64,000 nucleotides of DNA from Bradyrhizobium sp. CCBAU 51765 (GTDB lineage Bacteria; Pseudomonadota; Alphaproteobacteria; Rhizobiales; Xanthobacteraceae): assembly GCF_015291725.1 (NCBI RefSeq), contig NZ_CP030038.1:1105001-1169000 (forward strand). Reading direction: 5' to 3'. Position numbers and translations under genes: made by a program. This document shows positions 42,210-50,426 of the stretch, piece after piece; within the stretch, counting starts at the first letter, position 1; the number at the start of each line of letters is the position of its first letter. The notes below the pieces were generated by a model that did no database searches, was not told the DNA's origin, and was given only the letters and a program-made list of their open reading frames with translations.

Positions 42210-42548
42210 ATGCCCGGCCGAGATGAGAAGCGCAGACTGAAGCTCGATCTGACAGTTGCCGGCGCGCTGTTCGCAGCAGGCGTCGTGGTGTCGGTGATGT
42301 CCCTCGCGCAAATCCGCGCCGAAAGCCGGATGGAGCTGGCACAGGCAACGCCCCCGCTCCAGGGCACCCCGTCCGACGAACAGAGCAAGGTTCCCGCGGA
42401 GTCCAAGCCCGGCGGTGATCGCCCGACCACGCCGGCCCCCGAGCCTGCACGGCCGGATTCGCAGACGCAAGGCGCGGCGGGCGCGGCCAAACCAGCGCTG
42501 CCGCCGGCGCCGGCCGAGAAGATCGCGCCGCCGATCGAGAAGAAGTAG
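42210..42548 (+). CDS. small membrane-anchored Pro-rich protein of unknown function
   Basis: A 112-residue protein with a short basic N-terminus (GRDEKRRLKLD), one hydrophobic helix (LTVAGALFAAGVVVSVMSLA) and a Pro/Ala/Glu-rich tail (about 65 residues), presumably in the periplasm. No recognised domain. A perfect EcfG promoter ends 28 nt before the start, which supports it as a real stress-induced gene. AAGG lies weakly upstream of the ATG. Overlapping minus-strand frames have no comparable support. Confidence 0.62.
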   Translation: MPGRDEKRRLKLDLTVAGALFAAGVVVSVMSLAQIRAESRMELAQATPPLQGTPSDEQSKVPAESKPGGDRPTTPAPEPARPDSQTQGAAGAAKPALPPAPAEKIAPPIEKK

Positions 42549-42569
42549 CGTCGGCTTCCCACACTCGGT

Positions 42570-42671
42570 GTCATTGCCCGCGAAGGCGGGCAATCCAGTA
42601 TTCCAGAGGCCGTGGTGCTGGAGCCGGGAAGCCGCGGCGTACTGGATGCCCCGGTCAAGCCGGGGCATGAC
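42570..42671. repeat. interspersed palindromic repeat, GTCATTGCCCGCG / GGGGCATGAC hybrid
   Basis: Begins GTCATTGCCCGCGAAGGCGG and ends CCGGTCAAGCCGGGGCATGAC. The two arms carry different variants of the same family. The copy at 60727-60835 has these arms in opposite order. Confidence 0.82.
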
Positions 42672-42707
42672 AGTGGAGTGCGTGGCGACGGGCGGAGAGA
42701 GTCCGCC

Positions 42708-44150
42708 TTACCGCACCAGGATGTTCCGGAACTGCCAGGGATCGCTGGTGTCGATATCCTCCGGAAACAGTCCAGGACGATCCGTCAGCGGCGTCCAGTC
42801 GGTGTAGAAACCCTTGACCGGGCCGAGATAGGGCATCTGGATTTGGAGCAGGCGATCGAAATCCATCTCGTCGGCTTCGACGATGCCTTCGTTCGGGTTC
42901 TCCAGCGCCCACACCATGCCGCCGAGCACGGCGGAGGTCACCTGCAGGCCGGTGGCGTTCTGATAGGGCGCGAGCTTGCGGGTCTCTTCGATGGAGAGCT
43001 GCGAGCCGAACCAGTAGGCGTTCTTGTCATGGCCGAACAGCAGCACGCCGAGCTCGTCGATGCCGTCGACGATCTCGTTCTCGTCGAGGATGTGGTGCTT
43101 TTCCTGCATCTTCCCGGCGCGGCCGAACATTTCATGCAGTGACAGCACGGCATCGTCAGCCGGATGGTAGGCGTAGTGGCAGGTCGGCCGATAGACCGCC
43201 GTGCCGGACGCATCGCGCACGGTGAAGTAATCCGCGATCGAGATCGACTCGTTGTGGGTGACGAGGAAGCCATATTGCGCGCCGCGGGTCGGGCACCAGG
43301 TGCGCACGCGCGTGTTGGCGCCGGGCTGCATCAGGTAGATGGCGGCGCCGCAGCCGGCTTCGTGGCCATGTGCATTCTCGGGCATCCATTTCTCGTGGGT
43401 GCCCCAGCCGAGTTCGGACGGCTGCATGCCTTCCGACAGGAAGCCTTCCACCGACCAGGTGTTGACGAAGACATCGGGCTCCTTCGGCGTCTTGGAGCGC
43501 TGGGTGTCGCGCTCGGCGATGTGGATGCCCTTGATGCCGGCCTGCCGCATCAGATCCGCCCACTCCGCCTTGGTCTTCGGCCTGGGAGCATTGAGCTTCA
43601 GATCAGCGGCGACATTGAGCAGCGCCTGCTTGACGAAGAAGGAGACCATGCCGGGGTTGGCGCCGCAGCAGGAGACGGCCGTCGTCGAGCCCGCCGGGCG
43701 CGCCTTCTTGGCGGCCAGGGTGGTTTCGCGCAGGGCGTAGTTGGAGCGCGCTTCGGGTCCCTTCGAAGGATCGAAATAGAAGCCGAGCCAGGGCTCGTTG
43801 ACGGTGTCGATGTAGAGAGCGCCGAGCTCGTTGCAGAGCTCCATGATGTCGGTCGAGCCGGTATCGACCGACAGATTGACGCAAAAACCCTGGCCGCCGC
43901 CCTCGGTGAGCAGCGGGGTCAGCACCTCGCGATAATTGTCCTTGGTCAGGCCCTTCTGGATGAACCTGACATTGTGCTTCTCGCAAAGCGCCTTGCGACC
44001 CTCGTCCTTGGGATCGAGCACGGTGATGCGCGACTTGTCGTAGTCGAGATGCCGCTCGATCAACGGCAATGTGCCTTTGCCGATGGAGCCGAAGCCGACC
44101 ATGACGATGGGACCGGTGATCTTCGCGTAGATCTGCGAGGCGGGGCTCAT
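42708..44150 (-). CDS. hss: homospermidine synthase
   Basis: A 480-residue NAD-dependent homospermidine synthase, joining two putrescine units (or putrescine and spermidine) to form homospermidine in the cytosol. The Rossmann motif GFGSIGKGTLPLI is near the N-terminus. NEPWLGFYFDPSKG and CCGANPGMVSFFVKQAL are characteristic of the bacterial Hss family. The start at 44150 (MSPASQIYAK) has GGAG about 9 nt upstream; a frame start at 44183 is less likely. With ornithine decarboxylase 1.3 kb upstream on the same strand it completes an ornithine-putrescine-homospermidine route. Confidence 0.93.
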   Translation of the reverse strand: MSPASQIYAKITGPIVMVGFGSIGKGTLPLIERHLDYDKSRITVLDPKDEGRKALCEKHNVRFIQKGLTKDNYREVLTPLLTEGGGQGFCVNLSVDTGSTDIMELCNELGALYIDTVNEPWLGFYFDPSKGPEARSNYALRETTLAAKKARPAGSTTAVSCCGANPGMVSFFVKQALLNVAADLKLNAPRPKTKAEWADLMRQAGIKGIHIAERDTQRSKTPKEPDVFVNTWSVEGFLSEGMQPSELGWGTHEKWMPENAHGHEAGCGAAIYLMQPGANTRVRTWCPTRGAQYGFLVTHNESISIADYFTVRDASGTAVYRPTCHYAYHPADDAVLSLHEMFGRAGKMQEKHHILDENEIVDGIDELGVLLFGHDKNAYWFGSQLSIEETRKLAPYQNATGLQVTSAVLGGMVWALENPNEGIVEADEMDFDRLLQIQMPYLGPVKGFYTDWTPLTDRPGLFPEDIDTSDPWQFRNILVR

Positions 44151-44197
44151 GGGATGGTTTCTCCGGAAAGTGCTGGCAGACAAAAGGGTGGGGTGGA

Positions 44198-44253
44198 TCA
44201 GGCGCTGCGGCGCTTGTCAGATGCTGCGGCGCTTTTTAGGTGCCGCGGCGCTT
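44198..44253. repeat. 19-bp tandem repeat over the ridA stop codon
   Basis: Three units TCAGGCGCTGCGGCGCTT, TCAGATGCTGCGGCGCTT and TTAGGTGCCGCGGCGCTT (18 nt each, separated by one base, period 19). On the minus strand each unit ends in a stop codon (TAA, TGA, TGA); since 19 is not a multiple of three, stops fall in all three frames. Confidence 0.85.
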
Positions 44254-44631
44254 GGCGGTGACTTCGATCTCGACCTTCATCTCGGGCTTGGCGAGGGCGG
44301 AGACGACAAGCAACGTCGCAGCCGGCCTGATGTCGCCGAGAACCTCGCCGCAGACGGCGAAGTGGGCGTCGATGGTGCTGGCGTCGGTGACGTAGTAGGT
44401 CGCACGAACGATATCGGCCATCTCGAATCCACCCTCCTTCAGGGCGGCTTCGATGGTCTTGAAGCAGTTGCGTGACTGGCTCGTGACATCGGCCGGCATC
44501 GTCATCGTCGTGTAGTCATAGCCGGTCGTTCCCGCGACGAAGGCGAACTCGCCGTCGATCACAGCGCGGCTGTAGCCGGCGGTCTTCTCGAACGGGGAGC
44601 CGGTGGAGATCAGGCGACGGGACATGGTCAT
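44236..44631 (-). CDS. RidA family protein
   Basis: A 131-residue trimeric RidA/YjgF-fold protein. RidA proteins hydrolyse reactive enamine or imine intermediates of amino-acid metabolism. The start is ATG 44631, with a second possible ATG at 44625. Conserved parts include GYSRAVIDGEFAFVAGTTGYDY and VRATYYVTDAS. The strictly conserved RidA Arg near residue 105 is not obvious in VCGEVLGDIRPAATLLVVSALAKPEMKVEIEV; an Arg is present in DIRPA. It lies between two polyamine genes. The C-terminus lies in a tandem repeat. Confidence 0.87.
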   Translation of the reverse strand: MTMSRRLISTGSPFEKTAGYSRAVIDGEFAFVAGTTGYDYTTMTMPADVTSQSRNCFKTIEAALKEGGFEMADIVRATYYVTDASTIDAHFAVCGEVLGDIRPAATLLVVSALAKPEMKVEIEVTAKRRGT

Positions 44632-44766
44632 GGGCCTCGACGGATGCGGTGTTTCGCGGGGTTAAAGGGCGTTTCTCGCGCCTGCGCAACCCCAAAGGAA
44701 GCCGGCGCAGGCGCGTTTGGGCGCTGCCGCTCGGTACGGTGCGCTCTTCGCTATGAAGGCGATCTC

Positions 44767-45354
44767 TCAGGCCGCGTGCGCCTCAGGTGCGCGAACCGCC
44801 CTCCGTTTGGGCAGGGCAGCGCCGGTCGGGACGATCATCCCTTCGGCGCCATCGAGCGCGCCATTGGTGAATTCGACCGCCAGCAGGCGGTCGCGTTCGA
44901 ACGGGCCGGGCAGCGAGAGCTCGCCGGTCTTCTCCGCCGAGAAGCCGAAGCGGGTGTAATAGGGCGCGTCGCCGAGCAGGATCACGGCGGCATGCCCGCG
45001 CGCCCGGGCGGCGGCCAGCGCTTGATGCATCAGCGCGGCGCCAATCCCGAGCTCGCGGCAGGCAGGGTCCACCGCCAGCGGTCCGAGGACCAGAGCGGGC
45101 CTGCCTCCGGCGCTGACATGCCAAAGCCGCACGGTTCCCACGAGCTTGCCCTCGCGCACGGCGGCCAGCGCGAGGCCGGCGGCAGGTGCGCGCCCGTCGC
45201 GCAGGCGCTGGCAGGTGCGGCCGTGGCGGGTCTCGCCAAAGCAGGCATCGAGCAGCGCCTCACGCGTCTCGACGTCGGCAGCACGCTCGTTGCGGATCGC
45301 GAACGGAGCGGCTTTCGAAGAGAGGGCGATCTGTGGCTTCCGAGGAGCAGTCAT
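44767..45354 (-). CDS. GNAT family N-acetyltransferase
   Basis: A 195-residue acetyltransferase with the acetyl-CoA motif LGPLAVDPACRELGIGAALMHQAL (about residues 92-115) and a following GHAAVILLGDAPYYTRFGFS typical of the YhbS-like group. Position in a polyamine neighbourhood makes a polyamine or amine acceptor possible but unproven. Confidence 0.82.
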   Translation of the reverse strand: MTAPRKPQIALSSKAAPFAIRNERAADVETREALLDACFGETRHGRTCQRLRDGRAPAAGLALAAVREGKLVGTVRLWHVSAGGRPALVLGPLAVDPACRELGIGAALMHQALAAARARGHAAVILLGDAPYYTRFGFSAEKTGELSLPGPFERDRLLAVEFTNGALDGAEGMIVPTGAALPKRRAVRAPEAHAA

Positions 45355-45431
45355 GGCACGTCAGTCCTCGCTCGAATCCGTGCGCCAGGGGCACGCGGAT
45401 TCGCGCGTCGTCAGAATGGCAATGTCAGGAA

Positions 45432-45453
45432 GGGAGCCGGCGGACCGGCTCCC
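45432..45453 (-). terminator. hairpin downstream of ornithine decarboxylase
   Basis: Perfect 9-bp stem GGGAGCCGG / CCGGCTCCC with a 4-nt loop, about 35 nt after the decarboxylase stop codon; no T-run. Confidence 0.65.
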
Positions 45454-45486
45454 GGGTTCGTCAGGCCTCTAGAACAGAGAGGCGGA

Positions 45487-46629
45487 TCAGATGTGGTACG
45501 TCTTCAGCGGCGGGATACCGTTGAACGCCACCGACGAGTAGGTCGACGTATAGGCCCCGGTGCCTTCGATCAGCACCTTGTCGCCGATCTCGAGCGTGAC
45601 GGGAAGCGGATACGGGTTCTTCTCGTACAGCACGTCGGCGCTGTCGCAGGTCGGACCTGCGAGCACGCACGGCGTCATGTCCGCGCCGTCGTGACGGGTG
45701 CGGATGGCGTAGCGGATCGACTCGTCCATGGTCTCGGCGAGACCGCCGAACTTGCCGATGTCCAGGTAGACCCAGCGGACCTCGTCCTCGTCGCTTTTCT
45801 TCGAGATGAGCACGACCTCGGATTCGATGATGCCGGCGTTGCCCACCATGCCGCGTCCCGGCTCGATGATGGTCTCCGGGATCTGGTTGCCGAAGTGCTT
45901 GCGCAGCGCGCGGAAGATCGAGCGGCCGTAGGTCACCACCGGCGGCACGTCCTTCAGGTACCTGGTCGGGAAGCCGCCGCCCATGTTGACCATGGACAGG
46001 TTGATGCCGCGCTCGGCGCAGTCGCGGAACACCTGCGAGGCCATCGCCAGCGCGCGGTCCCACGCCTTCACCTTGCGCTGCTGCGAGCCGACATGGAACG
46101 AGATGCCGCACGGCTCCAGCCCCTGGCGCTTGGCGAGGTCGAGCACCTCGACAGCCATCTCCGGGTCGCAACCGAACTTGCGCGACAGCGGCCACTCGGC
46201 GCCGGCGCAGTCATAGAGGATGCGGCAGAACACCTTCGCGCCGGGGGCGGCACGGGCGACCTTCTCGACCTCGGCGGCGCAGTCCACGGCGAACAGCCGG
46301 ATGCCGAGCGCGAAGGCGCGCGCGATGTCGCGCTCCTTCTTGATCGTGTTGCCGAAGGAGATGCGGTCGGGCGTCGCACCCGCGGCCAGCGCCATCTCGA
46401 TCTCGGCGACGGTGGCGGTGTCGAAGCAGGAGCCCATGGAGGCGAGCAGGGCCAGCACTTCCGGCGCCGGGTTCGCCTTGACGGCGTAGAACACGCGGCT
46501 GTCCGGCAGCGCCTTGGCGAAGCTCTGATAATTGTCGCGCACGACCTCGAGGTCGACGACGAGGCACGGCTCGGTGTCGAGGCCATCCTTGCGGCGGTTG
46601 CGCAGGAATTCCTGGATACGTTCGGTCAT
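45487..46629 (-). CDS. ornithine decarboxylase (fold III, PLP-dependent)
   Basis: A 380-residue fold-III decarboxylase making putrescine from ornithine (related enzymes also use lysine). The PLP Lys is Lys51 in VFYAVKANPAP; other motifs are GSCFDTATVAEI, SFHVGSQQ, NMGGGFPTRY, EPGRGMVGNAG and CDSADVL with the catalytic Cys. GGAGAG lies 5 nt before the ATG at 46629. A 330-nt structured leader precedes it. It feeds homospermidine synthase encoded downstream. Confidence 0.93.
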   Translation of the reverse strand: MTERIQEFLRNRRKDGLDTEPCLVVDLEVVRDNYQSFAKALPDSRVFYAVKANPAPEVLALLASMGSCFDTATVAEIEMALAAGATPDRISFGNTIKKERDIARAFALGIRLFAVDCAAEVEKVARAAPGAKVFCRILYDCAGAEWPLSRKFGCDPEMAVEVLDLAKRQGLEPCGISFHVGSQQRKVKAWDRALAMASQVFRDCAERGINLSMVNMGGGFPTRYLKDVPPVVTYGRSIFRALRKHFGNQIPETIIEPGRGMVGNAGIIESEVVLISKKSDEDEVRWVYLDIGKFGGLAETMDESIRYAIRTRHDGADMTPCVLAGPTCDSADVLYEKNPYPLPVTLEIGDKVLIEGTGAYTSTYSSVAFNGIPPLKTYHI

Positions 46630-46632
46630 GGC

Positions 46633-46654
46633 ACTCTCCAAACGGCCCAGCGAC
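46633..46654 (-). promoter_or_regulatory. stem-loop next to the ornithine decarboxylase ribosome-binding site
   Basis: On the minus strand ACGGGCCC-gtcgct-GGGCCGT forms a near-perfect stem with one bulged G, immediately upstream of the GGAGAG ribosome-binding site. It could gate translation as the downstream part of the leader. Confidence 0.45.
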
Positions 46655-46732
46655 GGGCCCGTTCAAAACATGACGTCGGATAGGAGTGCTCTGGCCGGAT
46701 CGCGCGATGGAGGCGCGACGAAGCCACAAGAC

Positions 46733-46960
46733 TCAAACCAGACTGTGCTGCCGTGGATTGGTTGGGAGTGTTCCCGCCCGCACACCTGGCAATGAAGGAC
46801 AAGCCTTTTCAGTAGCCCGCGCCGGCGTTGGACTGCCGGTAGAGACCAAAAAAGCCCGATCCGTCGTTGCTTTAAGTCGCGTCCCCCGTTGAGAGCGGGG
46901 TGCGCCGGTTCGCCTCCGGCTGCCAGTCACGGTTGCAAAGAGTAAAGTCACCTTCGACAT
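46733..46960 (-). CDS. upstream reading frame in the ornithine decarboxylase leader
   Basis: A 75-codon reading frame starting MSKVTLLFATVTGS, with a very good Shine-Dalgarno sequence (AGAGGTG) 2-3 nt before the ATG. It ends about 100 nt before the decarboxylase. The product is basic, rich in Ser/Thr/Arg, and lacks domains. The region also encodes conserved-looking RNA hairpins, so the frame may be a regulatory leader peptide rather than a protein gene, or only the start may be used. Its translated state is uncertain. Confidence 0.4.
   Translation of the reverse strand: MSKVTLLFATVTGSRRRTGAPRSQRGTRLKATTDRAFLVSTGSPTPARATEKACPSLPGVRAGTLPTNPRQHSLV
46800..46935 (-). ncRNA. speF-type leader RNA upstream of ornithine decarboxylase
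   Basis: On the minus strand three hairpins follow each other: GCCGG-aggcgaa-CCGGC, CCCCG-ctctcaa-CGGGG and CCGGC-agtccaac-GCCGG, with ACGCGACTTAAAGCAACGAC and a TTTTTT run between the last two. A conserved cis-regulatory RNA (speF motif) is known upstream of alphaproteobacterial ornithine decarboxylase genes. I assign it by position, gene identity and structure; I have not matched it to a covariance model. Boundaries are approximate. Confidence 0.55.
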
Positions 46961-47315
46961 GGCACCTCTTTGAGAGAGATGCTGGGCGCTCCGGGTTTGC
47001 TCCGTCGTCTGACCTCCTCGTCCTGCGACGTTGGGTCTTCCGACTTCTGCACTTCCGAAGAGCCCCTCGGCTTCTTCACCCCTTGGCGGCTGTCCGGCCT
47101 CTTGTCCGGATACCTACCGACTGACACACGACCACAGGCACGTGCGAAATTGGGCAAATCCGCACATAAGCGTTTTGACTCTGCTTCGCAAGAATTTTTT
47201 TAGGCTGGCAACCGAATTGCCTAACATCTGCTTGCGCAGTGTTGCGCTAGCGACGCGGAAGATGAACGCGCGTTAAGCTTCATCGTGCAGCGCGCGCGTC
47301 TGTCGCGCGTGAGCG

Positions 47316-47570
47316 TCAGCCGCGCTTCGTGAACGGCTCGACGCGCTGCGCTCCGCGGATGAACGCGGTCATCACCAGCACGCCGAGTGCGAACAGCACG
47401 GCCTGGAGGATGTGGGCGCCCTGGTCGCCGAGCCCGAACAGGATCGCGAGCGCCCAGCCGCCGGCAAAGGCCGCGCCGAACACCTCGGCGCCGATCAGGA
47501 TGGCGGCGCTGATGACGGTGATGACGCTCGGCCAGGCGATCTGACGGGAAGATGAGGAAGGCGCGTTCAT
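47316..47570 (-). CDS. small two-helix membrane protein
   Basis: An 84-residue protein with two hydrophobic helices (SVITVISAAILIGAEVFGAAFAG and HILQAVLFALGVLVMTAFI) and a basic C-terminus. Function is unknown. It starts at ATG 47570, divergent from the M3 peptidase gene. Together with the decarboxylase leader it bounds a region of about 360 nt (46961-47315), in which I see only a low-confidence minus-strand frame (47157-46948). Confidence 0.7.
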   Translation of the reverse strand: MNAPSSSSRQIAWPSVITVISAAILIGAEVFGAAFAGGWALAILFGLGDQGAHILQAVLFALGVLVMTAFIRGAQRVEPFTKRG

Positions 47571-47706
47571 GAGTTCAGGGTCCGTAGCTTCGAAGGGGCG
47601 CAATCTCCCCGAAAAGGCGGCCGGGAGCAAGGGCAAATGGCCCAAAAAAGCCCCATCGCGTGCTATAGCTGGCCGCAACAATCGAGCCACGAATTCGGGA
47701 CTTGTG

Positions 47707-49788
47707 ATGTCAGAAACCCGCCAAACTACGGACGTCGAGACCAACCCGCTGCTGAAGGCCTGGACGACGCCGTTTGCGACCCCGCCCTTCGACGAGATCA
47801 AGCCGGAGCACTTCCTTCCGGCGTTCGAGCAGGCCTTCGCCGACCACTCCGCCGAGATCGCGGCGATCATCAACGATCCGGCGGTGCCCGACTTCGCCAA
47901 CACCATCACGGCGCTGGAGCGCTCGGGCAAGCTGCTGAGCAAGGTCGCGGCGGTCTTCTACGACCTCGTCTCGGCGCATTCCAACCCGGCCATCCTGGAG
48001 ATCGACAAGGAGGTCTCCTTGCGGATGGCGCGGCACTGGAATCCGATCATGATGAACGCCGTGCTGTTCGGCCGCATCGCCCAGCTGCACGAGAACCGCG
48101 CCGATCTTGGGCTCACGCCCGAGCAGCTTCGCCTGCTCGAGCGCACCTACACCCGCTTCCACCGCTCCGGCGCCGGTCTCTCGGAGGAGGCCAAGGCGCG
48201 GATGGCTGAGATCAACGAGAGGCTGGCCCAGCTCGGCACCGGCTTCAGCCACCATCTGCTCGGGGACGAGCAGGAGTGGTTCATGGAGTTGGCGGAGGCC
48301 GACCGCCAGGGCCTGCCGGAGAGCTTTGTCGCCAGCGCCAAGGCCGCGGCAGAAGAGCGCGGCATGGAGGGCAAGGCCATCGTTACGCTGTCGCGCTCCT
48401 CGGTCGAGCAGTTCCTGAAGAGCTCGGCGCGGCGTGACCTCCGCGAGAAGGTCTACAAGGCCTTCATCGCGCGCGGCGACAACGGCAACGCCAACGACAA
48501 CAATGCGACCATCGTCGAGATCCTGAAGCTGCGCGAGGAGAGCGCCAGGCTCCTGGGTTACCCGACCTACGCCGCCTACCGGCTCGAGGACTCCATGGCC
48601 AAGACGCCGGATGCGGTGCGGAGCCTGTTGGAGCGGGTGTGGAAGCCGGCGCGGGCCCGCGCGCTCGCGGACCGCGACGAGATGCAGGTGCTGATCACGG
48701 AAGAGGGCGGCAATTTCAAGCTCGCGCCCTGGGACTGGCGCTTCTATGCCGAGAAGCTGCGCCTTCAGCGCGCCAATTTCGACGATGCCGCGATCAAGCC
48801 GTATCTCAGCCTCGACAACATGATCGCCGCTGCCTTCGACTGCGCCACGCGCCTGTTCGGCGTCACCTTCGAGGAGCGCAAGGACGTTCCGGTCTGGCAC
48901 CCGGACGTCCGGGTCTGGGAGATGAAGGGCAGGGACGGCAAGCACAAGGCGCTGTTCTATGGCGACTACTTCGCCCGGCCGTCGAAGCGCTCCGGCGCCT
49001 GGATGACCTCGCTGCGCGACCAGCAGAAGCTCGACGGCGATGTCGCGCCGCTCGTTCTCAACATCTGCAATTTCGCCAAGGGGGCCGGCGGCGAGCCTTC
49101 GCTGCTGTCGCCCGACGATGCCCGCACCCTGTTCCACGAGTTCGGCCACGGCCTGCATGGCATGCTCTCCAACGTGACTTACCCCTCGCTGTCGGGCACC
49201 TCCGTGTTCACCGATTTCGTCGAGCTGCCGTCGCAGCTCTACGAGCACTGGCAGGAACGGCCCGAGGTGCTGCAAAAGTTCGCCCGCCATTACCAGACCG
49301 GCGAGCCGCTGCCGGACGAGCTGCTGCAACGGTTCCTTGCCGCGCGAAAATTCAATCAGGGCTTTGCCACGGTCGAGTTCGTGTCCTCGGCGCTGGTCGA
49401 TCTCGAATTCCACACCCAGCCGGCCGCCGCCGCGCAGGATGTCCGCGCCTTTGAGAGACGCGAGCTGGAGAAGATCGGCATGCCCGAGGAGATCGCGCTG
49501 CGTCACAGGCCGACGCAGTTCGGCCACATCTTCACCGGCGATCATTATGCCGCCGGCTATTACAGCTACATGTGGTCGGAGGTGATGGACGCCGATGCCT
49601 TCGGCGCCTTCGAGGAGGCCGGGGACATCTTCGATCCTGCCGTGGCCAAACGCCTGCACGACGACATCTATTCGAGCGGCGGATCGGTCGATCCCGAAGC
49701 TGCCTACGAGGCCTTCCGCGGCCGCCCGCCCGAGCCGGACGCGCTGCTCCGCCGGCGCGGCCTGCTCGACGACGCAAAGGCGGCCTGA
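47707..49788 (+). CDS. M3 family zinc metallopeptidase (oligopeptidase A / Dcp type)
   Basis: A 693-residue cytosolic oligopeptidase. The zinc-binding motif is HEFGHGLHG (His477, Glu478, His481), and FTGDHYAAGYYSYMW carries the conserved substrate-binding Tyr/His region. Length and the N-terminal NPLLKAWTTPFATPPFDEIKPEHF fit the peptidyl-dipeptidase Dcp/PrlC subgroup. The start at 47707 follows CTTGTG. Its stop overlaps the DUF1007 start (TGATG). Confidence 0.93.
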   Translation: MSETRQTTDVETNPLLKAWTTPFATPPFDEIKPEHFLPAFEQAFADHSAEIAAIINDPAVPDFANTITALERSGKLLSKVAAVFYDLVSAHSNPAILEIDKEVSLRMARHWNPIMMNAVLFGRIAQLHENRADLGLTPEQLRLLERTYTRFHRSGAGLSEEAKARMAEINERLAQLGTGFSHHLLGDEQEWFMELAEADRQGLPESFVASAKAAAEERGMEGKAIVTLSRSSVEQFLKSSARRDLREKVYKAFIARGDNGNANDNNATIVEILKLREESARLLGYPTYAAYRLEDSMAKTPDAVRSLLERVWKPARARALADRDEMQVLITEEGGNFKLAPWDWRFYAEKLRLQRANFDDAAIKPYLSLDNMIAAAFDCATRLFGVTFEERKDVPVWHPDVRVWEMKGRDGKHKALFYGDYFARPSKRSGAWMTSLRDQQKLDGDVAPLVLNICNFAKGAGGEPSLLSPDDARTLFHEFGHGLHGMLSNVTYPSLSGTSVFTDFVELPSQLYEHWQERPEVLQKFARHYQTGEPLPDELLQRFLAARKFNQGFATVEFVSSALVDLEFHTQPAAAAQDVRAFERRELEKIGMPEEIALRHRPTQFGHIFTGDHYAAGYYSYMWSEVMDADAFGAFEEAGDIFDPAVAKRLHDDIYSSGGSVDPEAAYEAFRGRPPEPDALLRRRGLLDDAKAA

Positions 49789-50426
49789 TGGAGCTGCGCA
49801 CTCTTTACGGATGGCTGCTCGCCGCCATCCTCACGCTTGCGGCGGGAGCGGCGCAGGCGCATCCGCATGTCTGGATCACCGCGACCAGCGAGTTGCTCTA
49901 CGCGGCGGACGGCAGCATCACCGGCGTGCGCCATGCCTGGACCTTCGACGACATGTTCTCGGCCTATGCGGTGCAGGGGCTCGAGAGCAAGACCAAGGGC
50001 ACCTATACGCGCGAGGAGCTGACGCCGCTGGCGCAGACCAATGTCGAGTCGCTGAAGGAATACGCCTACTTCACCTTTGCGCGAGCCGACGGCAAGAAGG
50101 AGAGATTCCAGGAGCCGGTCGACTACTTCCTCGACTACAAGGACACGGTGCTGACCCTGCACTTCACGCTGCCGCTGAAGAACCCGGTCAAGCCCAGGCA
50201 GTTGGTGCTCGAAGTGTTCGACCGCTCCTTCTTCATCGACTTCCAGATGGCCAAGGACAATCCGGTCAAGCTGGTCGGCGCGCCCGCGGGCTGCCAGATG
50301 AAGCTGGAGCGACCGAACGACGGCACCGCGAGCGCGCAGAAGCTCAACGAGCAGACCTTCCTGAACGGCGAGAACTCGAATTTCGGCATGATGTTCGCCA
50401 ACAAGATCACGGTGGATTGCCCTTGA
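49788..50426 (+). CDS. DUF1007 family periplasmic protein
   Basis: A 212-residue exported protein with signal peptide LAAILTLAAGAAQA followed immediately by HPHVWI, the typical mature start of DUF1007. Two Cys residues near the end (GCQMKLE, VDCP) may pair. DUF1007 genes are frequently linked to RcnA/UreH-type nickel/cobalt transporters, as here. The N-terminal HPHVW could bind metal; a role in nickel or cobalt handling is inferred. It overlaps the peptidase stop and the next start. Confidence 0.85.
   Translation: MELRTLYGWLLAAILTLAAGAAQAHPHVWITATSELLYAADGSITGVRHAWTFDDMFSAYAVQGLESKTKGTYTREELTPLAQTNVESLKEYAYFTFARADGKKERFQEPVDYFLDYKDTVLTLHFTLPLKNPVKPRQLVLEVFDRSFFIDFQMAKDNPVKLVGAPAGCQMKLERPNDGTASAQKLNEQTFLNGENSNFGMMFANKITVDCP

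Noticed and set aside
44198..44253. A short CRISPR-like array
   Set aside because: Units are directly adjacent without spacers and overlap the ridA stop; this is a simple tandem repeat. No cas genes are present.
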